Shown piece by piece: positions 41,387 through 44,774 of a stretch of 44,774 nt of DNA (position 1 is the first letter of the stretch; each line of letters begins with the position of its first letter). Source of the DNA: Pseudomonadales bacterium (lineage in GTDB: Bacteria > Pseudomonadota > Gammaproteobacteria > Pseudomonadales > Azotimanducaceae); the NCBI GenBank assembly GCA_017854255.1, contig JAFMIA010000017.1:2393-47166 (forward strand). Reading direction: 5' to 3'. Position numbers and translations under genes: made by a program. The notes beneath the pieces were generated by a model that did no database searches, was not told the DNA's origin, and was given only the letters and a program-made list of their open reading frames with translations.

Positions 41387-42409
41387 ATGACAATTTGGAC
41401 TTTCAAATCAAATACCGGACTGCGCTGGCATAGCGCCGCCTTGCTTTACGCACTCGGCGCCTACTGTGCTGGCTGGTGGCTACTTCTCACGACAAGCTGG
41501 TGGGGCCTCATCCCAAGCGCACTCCTGCTGGGTCACGGCATGATCATTGCGGCATACCTTATCCATGAATGCGCACACAACACCGTGTTCAAAAAGAACC
41601 ATCACAATGCGCAGCTCGGAAAAGCGTTGGGCTGGATCTGCGGATCCTGCTACGGCAAGTTTGAAGATATTCGATACAAACATTTCCGCCACCATGTCGA
41701 TAACGACGATGTGGTTTGGTTCGATTACGAGGCCTTCTTTAAAAAGCATCCCTTGGTGTATCGGGCAACCATTTTTCTAGAATGGTTTTATATCCCTGCG
41801 CACGACATCTTGATGCATTCCATCATGGTGCTCACCGCTTTTGTGATTCCAAAGCGGCGGGATCAAATGCGGCGGAATACCCTTGTCATTCTTATCCGGG
41901 GGGGATTGCTCATTGCCATCGGCTGGATTGCTCCGAGCGCGCTTTTGGGCTATTGCCTTGCTTATATGACGATGATTATTGTGCTTCGATTTGTTGACGG
42001 CCTAGAGCACGACTATCCCTACCATCTCAATCTATTTACGGATGACGTGTCCGAGCATAAGGGCGATTTAGTTTGGGAGCAGGAACACACGTTTAGCCCC
42101 ATTCTGTCTTGGCGCTATCCATGGGTAAACTGGCTCATTTTAAATTTCGGCTACCACAATGCCCATCATGCCAAGCCCACCGCGCCCTGGTATGAATTAC
42201 CCAGCTTGCACAAGCAGCGCTTTGGTGATGACCCAAACACGGTCATTCGCCTATGGCCGCAGCTTAAGATGTACCACCGTTATCGAACCTATCGGATTTT
42301 TCACGATGCACCCGGCATTGAATCCGTGTCAGGTAAAGCCTTCTTAAAAGCGGCTCAAGAAGCGCGCTTAACCGGCGGGAACGCGGCCTCATTCTTAACG
42401 TCGTTTTAA
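41387..42409 (+). CDS. Membrane fatty acid desaturase
   Basis: Di-iron enzyme of the inner membrane. The three histidine boxes are intact: HECAHN (about residue 60), HFRHH (about 97) and HNAHH (about 251). Predicted helices precede the first box and cluster between 140 and 210. I chose ATG 41387, preceded by AGG with six-base spacing; the frame is open back to 41258 but without similarity. The protein is 340 residues. It is followed by a TIM-barrel gene after five bases, so the two are probably co-translated. Fatty acid, sphingolipid or carotenoid substrates remain possible. Confidence 0.87.
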   Translation: MTIWTFKSNTGLRWHSAALLYALGAYCAGWWLLLTTSWWGLIPSALLLGHGMIIAAYLIHECAHNTVFKKNHHNAQLGKALGWICGSCYGKFEDIRYKHFRHHVDNDDVVWFDYEAFFKKHPLVYRATIFLEWFYIPAHDILMHSIMVLTAFVIPKRRDQMRRNTLVILIRGGLLIAIGWIAPSALLGYCLAYMTMIIVLRFVDGLEHDYPYHLNLFTDDVSEHKGDLVWEQEHTFSPILSWRYPWVNWLILNFGYHNAHHAKPTAPWYELPSLHKQRFGDDPNTVIRLWPQLKMYHRYRTYRIFHDAPGIESVSGKAFLKAAQEARLTGGNAASFLTSF

Positions 42410-42414
42410 GCCAG

Positions 42415-43266
42415 ATGCCCCAGAGACTCGAAATTTATCAATCGCTATGGGCAATGGAACAGCGCCAACCGGGGATCCCGGAGGCGCCCGCCCCTGTGCA
42501 TTTTGAACGGATCAAGGCAGCCGGCTACCAGGGCGTCTGCATCGACCCGAATGTCGAAGAAATCAACGACGCCTTGGCGCTCGCACCCCTCTTCAAAGAC
42601 CACCAGCTTAGCTGCATGGTCAACGCCTTCCCCAATACAGTTGATGAATTAACCCCTCTGCTGGATATGGCATCCGAATTACAGGCCAAGCAAGTCAATA
42701 TTATCGGGGGCGTGATGCCGCTGACGGTCTTGGATACCATCCCCGTCGTTGAGCATTGGATCCGTGTCGCGGCGGCTTACGATTTTCAGGTTTTATTTGA
42801 AACCCATCGCAATGCAACGTTGAACGACTTATTTGCGACCCTCGAAATTCTGCAAGCCGTCCCTGAGCTGCGTCTTTGCGCTGACCTATCTCACTTTGTC
42901 GTTGACCGGGAAATTAGCCTGCCGCTCAACCCAATTCAAGAAACCTATTTTGAACACATTTTACAACGCTCCGATTCGTTTCAAGGCAGGATTTCGAATA
43001 ACGAGCAAATTCAGATTTCGGTCCAATTTCCCCAACATCAGGCCTGGGTGACGCAATTTAAGTCCTGGTGGCAAGCGGGTATCAGCGCGTGGTCAGCCCG
43101 GCAGACCGAGGACGCAACCCTGCGTTTTCTCGTCGAACTCGGCCCACCCCCTTATGCCATAACCGACCAGCATCAGCAGGAACTTATCGATCGTTGGGAA
43201 GAAGCCCTCATCATTCGCGCGTGGGTTGAGGCAATATGGGCCGACCTGGCCCCTGTCACCAACTGA
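42415..43266 (+). CDS. Sugar phosphate isomerase/epimerase-like TIM-barrel protein
   Basis: 283 residues of the xylose isomerase-like (AP endonuclease 2) fold: HFERIKAAGYQGVCID near the N-terminus, QAKQVNIIGGVMPL, QVLFETHRNATLND with the Glu and His of a metal site (about residues 126-139), and LRLCADLSHFVVDRE with Asp and His (about 159-173). The late part diverges. Its start is five bases after the desaturase stop. Function is unassigned; an intrinsic terminator lies 190 bases downstream. Confidence 0.75.
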   Translation: MPQRLEIYQSLWAMEQRQPGIPEAPAPVHFERIKAAGYQGVCIDPNVEEINDALALAPLFKDHQLSCMVNAFPNTVDELTPLLDMASELQAKQVNIIGGVMPLTVLDTIPVVEHWIRVAAAYDFQVLFETHRNATLNDLFATLEILQAVPELRLCADLSHFVVDREISLPLNPIQETYFEHILQRSDSFQGRISNNEQIQISVQFPQHQAWVTQFKSWWQAGISAWSARQTEDATLRFLVELGPPPYAITDQHQQELIDRWEEALIIRAWVEAIWADLAPVTN

Positions 43267-43455
43267 CCCTCGCCCATGCCACAGGTCAAGCGACGCGCCG
43301 CAGCAAGGCTAACCTATTTCTAAAACGGCTCACTCAGAGCAAACGCCTGCAGCCTTGTGCTTTGCCGGCGGCTTTCAGGTCTTTTCTAACACCCTTGACC
43401 TGAAGACTGTCTCCTCGATTTTGAAATTTAACGCCTGCCCACCAAGCCAATTCTG

Positions 43456-43490
43456 CCCCCGAATACCCCACCGAAGGGGGATTTTTTTTT
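43456..43490 (+). terminator. Intrinsic terminator
   Basis: CCCCC (43456-43460), or CCCC (43466-43469), pairs with GGGGG (43476-43480), followed by A and T9. It ends the desaturase/TIM-barrel transcript and lies 57 bases upstream of the next gene. Confidence 0.75.
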
Positions 43491-43547
43491 GAGCCAATGT
43501 GCCATCGCGCGGTATGCTGAGACTCCTACAGACCCTGGACATCAACA

Positions 43548-44345
43548 ATGGACTGGCAAGGCCATAACCTGCACTTTAGCGATCACGTCATTCACTACTA
43601 TGGCAATGGTAATGTGGGCAAACCCGCTTTGGTTTTTTGCCACGGCTTCAGCGACAACGGCCTGTGTTGGCACAGAGTTGCACTGAGGTTCACGGATCAA
43701 TTCGATATCTACCTTTTGGATGCGCGCAACCACGGCCAGTCCAGTCGGGGCATTGCGTCAGCGGAGGATATGACCCAAGACTTAGCAGACGTCATCACAG
43801 CTCTAGAGCTCGAGCCGGTTATCGCCGTGGGTCACTCAATGGGCGCGGGCACAGTTGCCGCGCTCGCCGCGGATTACCCGCATCTCGTTGCCAAGATGAT
43901 TCTAGAAGACCCCGCATGGTCTGATGAGGACGATACCCAAAAGACAAAAAGCATGCGCAAAAGGGCTGCAGGCTTTGCAAAATATCTAGAGATGATCGCG
44001 CGCTTGAGCGACGACCAACTGCTCGCCATGGGCCGCGCGCAGCATCCCAGTTGGTCTTTAGAAGATTTCCCGAGCTGGGTGCAATCCAAACGCGAAGTCG
44101 ATGGATTTGCCCTTAAGGGCCTGATCCGAAGCCCCTGGCAAACGCTCATCCAAAACATAACCTGTCCGGCCCTACTGCTATACGCCGATGAAACCAGCGA
44201 CGGCATTGTTCAACAAAACGTTGTGGATCAAATCCTGTCTCTCAACCCGTGTTTCCAATGCAAGCAAATAACCGGTGCCGGGCATAATCTTCGTCGTGAG
44301 CAATTCGAGGCCTACATTACAGCGATTGAGGCATTTTTAAATTAG
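43548..44345 (+). CDS. Alpha/beta hydrolase
   Basis: 265 residues. ALVFCHGFSDNGLCW (oxyanion loop), DARNHGQSSRG, the nucleophile elbow VGHSMGAGTVAALAA (Ser about 101), and GAGHNLRREQFEAY with the catalytic His near the C-terminus are present; the acid is probably Asp in LYADETSDG. It resembles peroxidase-like and ester hydrolases. A separate transcription unit is likely because a terminator lies just upstream. Confidence 0.9.
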   Translation: MDWQGHNLHFSDHVIHYYGNGNVGKPALVFCHGFSDNGLCWHRVALRFTDQFDIYLLDARNHGQSSRGIASAEDMTQDLADVITALELEPVIAVGHSMGAGTVAALAADYPHLVAKMILEDPAWSDEDDTQKTKSMRKRAAGFAKYLEMIARLSDDQLLAMGRAQHPSWSLEDFPSWVQSKREVDGFALKGLIRSPWQTLIQNITCPALLLYADETSDGIVQQNVVDQILSLNPCFQCKQITGAGHNLRREQFEAYITAIEAFLN

Positions 44346-44475
44346 CCGGCGGACGTCAACAAGACGCTTGAGCCGATACCCGTCACTTGATCCAAAGAGA
44401 GCCCATGACAAGCAGACTTGGTGTCGTGGAAGCGCTGTGGCAGACTGCCCAGTCCGTTAGAATGCCGAGCCTGCT

Positions 44476-44774
44476 ATGTTAAGCACCAAGCCTATTACGC
44501 CACGATTTGGTTCCGAGATAGCATCAGACTTTCAATTGGCAGACTGCTCAGAACTTGAAATTTCAGAGCTCCTAACGCTGAGCGCAAATCGAGGCGTCTT
44601 GGTCTTTCGAGACCAAACGCTCACGCCTTCAGAACAGGCAGCGCTCGCACACCGGCTTGGGGAGCCGCTGACCTTTCCGCTAAATTCAAACGGCATTCCT
44701 GAAGAGCTGATTACCATTGCCTCAGGACCCAAGACCCGTGAGGCTGCAGGCGAGGGTTGGCATTCGGACGTTTC
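44476..44774 (+). CDS. TauD/TfdA-family dioxygenase (5' part, runs off the right edge)
   Basis: About 99 residues are visible. MLSTKPITPRFGSEIASDF and the later RGVLVFRDQTLTPSEQAALAHRLGE match the N-terminus of alpha-ketoglutarate-dependent TauD-type enzymes. GEGWHSDVS near the edge holds the HxD pair that, with a later His, binds Fe(II). The rest lies beyond base 44774. Expected chemistry is oxidative cleavage or hydroxylation using 2-oxoglutarate; substrate cannot be assigned. The ribosome binding site is weak. Confidence 0.85.
   Translation, partial: MLSTKPITPRFGSEIASDFQLADCSELEISELLTLSANRGVLVFRDQTLTPSEQAALAHRLGEPLTFPLNSNGIPEELITIASGPKTREAAGEGWHSDV

Overview
The window looks like a chromosomal segment of an aerobic, heterotrophic gammaproteobacterium, probably marine and non-fermenting. 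The call rests on gene content: RpoH, malate synthase G, Nei, FeoAB behind a Fur-type box, TonB-dependent receptors behind TPP and cobalamin riboswitches, a TorF-type outer-membrane protein, and many acyl-CoA genes. An RNase J-type nuclease is atypical for classical enteric-like Gammaproteobacteria, so class-level placement is an inference. I see no rRNA, tRNA, CRISPR array, insertion sequence or prophage; this is ordinary housekeeping and catabolic chromosome with a few odd spots.

Layout. 1-770: 5' part of an exported protein with near-identical 15-residue repeats, preceded by a strong 5'UTR hairpin that abuts its ribosome binding site. 771-7367: central carbon and nucleic-acid genes: malate synthase G (-), a CitE/malyl-CoA-lyase-like protein, Nei, RNase J, NAD-type isocitrate dehydrogenase. 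Malate synthase is flanked on both sides by short tandem repeats. 7471-11459: class III CoA-transferase (-), then an amidase and a threonine synthase-like enzyme (+). 11595-15237: a thiamine uptake operon: TPP riboswitch, TonB-dependent receptor, YkoF-like thiamine-binding protein, PnuT-like permease, and an uncharacterised exported protein. 15483-19310: TorF-like outer-membrane protein (-), then an overlapping acyl-CoA synthetase/CoA-transferase pair. 19345-21440: zinc-ribbon protein, DUF169 protein and RpoH (all -). 21622-23795: MTH1-like Nudix hydrolase, dienelactone hydrolase, and an SGNH-like protein whose catalytic Ser is replaced. 23931-26150: cobalamin riboswitch and BtuB-like receptor. 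26351-29475: dienoyl-CoA isomerase, amino-acid permease, Ca2+/Na+ antiporter. 29656-32074: FeoB, FeoA, Fur box. 32115-36926: SDR, phosphotransferase-DUF6285 fusion, acyl-CoA dehydrogenase, FAA-type hydratase; the middle pair suggests 4-hydroxyacyl-CoA catabolism. 37040-40741: tandem DsbA/HCCA-isomerase-like paralogues, a membrane metal-dependent hydrolase, an enoyl-CoA isomerase-like crotonase and a VOC protein. 41315-44774: fatty acid desaturase, TIM-barrel protein, alpha/beta hydrolase and the start of a TauD-type dioxygenase.

The genes describe a cell that imports thiamine, cobalamin and ferrous iron from scarce supplies and oxidises fatty, hydroxy and possibly aromatic acids through CoA esters, feeding acetyl-CoA and glyoxylate into malate. 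Both riboswitches are followed by a complementary segment that can mask the receptor's ribosome binding site, so both probably act on translation. The least explained items are the 15-residue-repeat exported protein, the exported protein closing the thiamine operon, the Ser-less SGNH protein, and an intergenic intrinsic terminator with no annotated gene in front of it.
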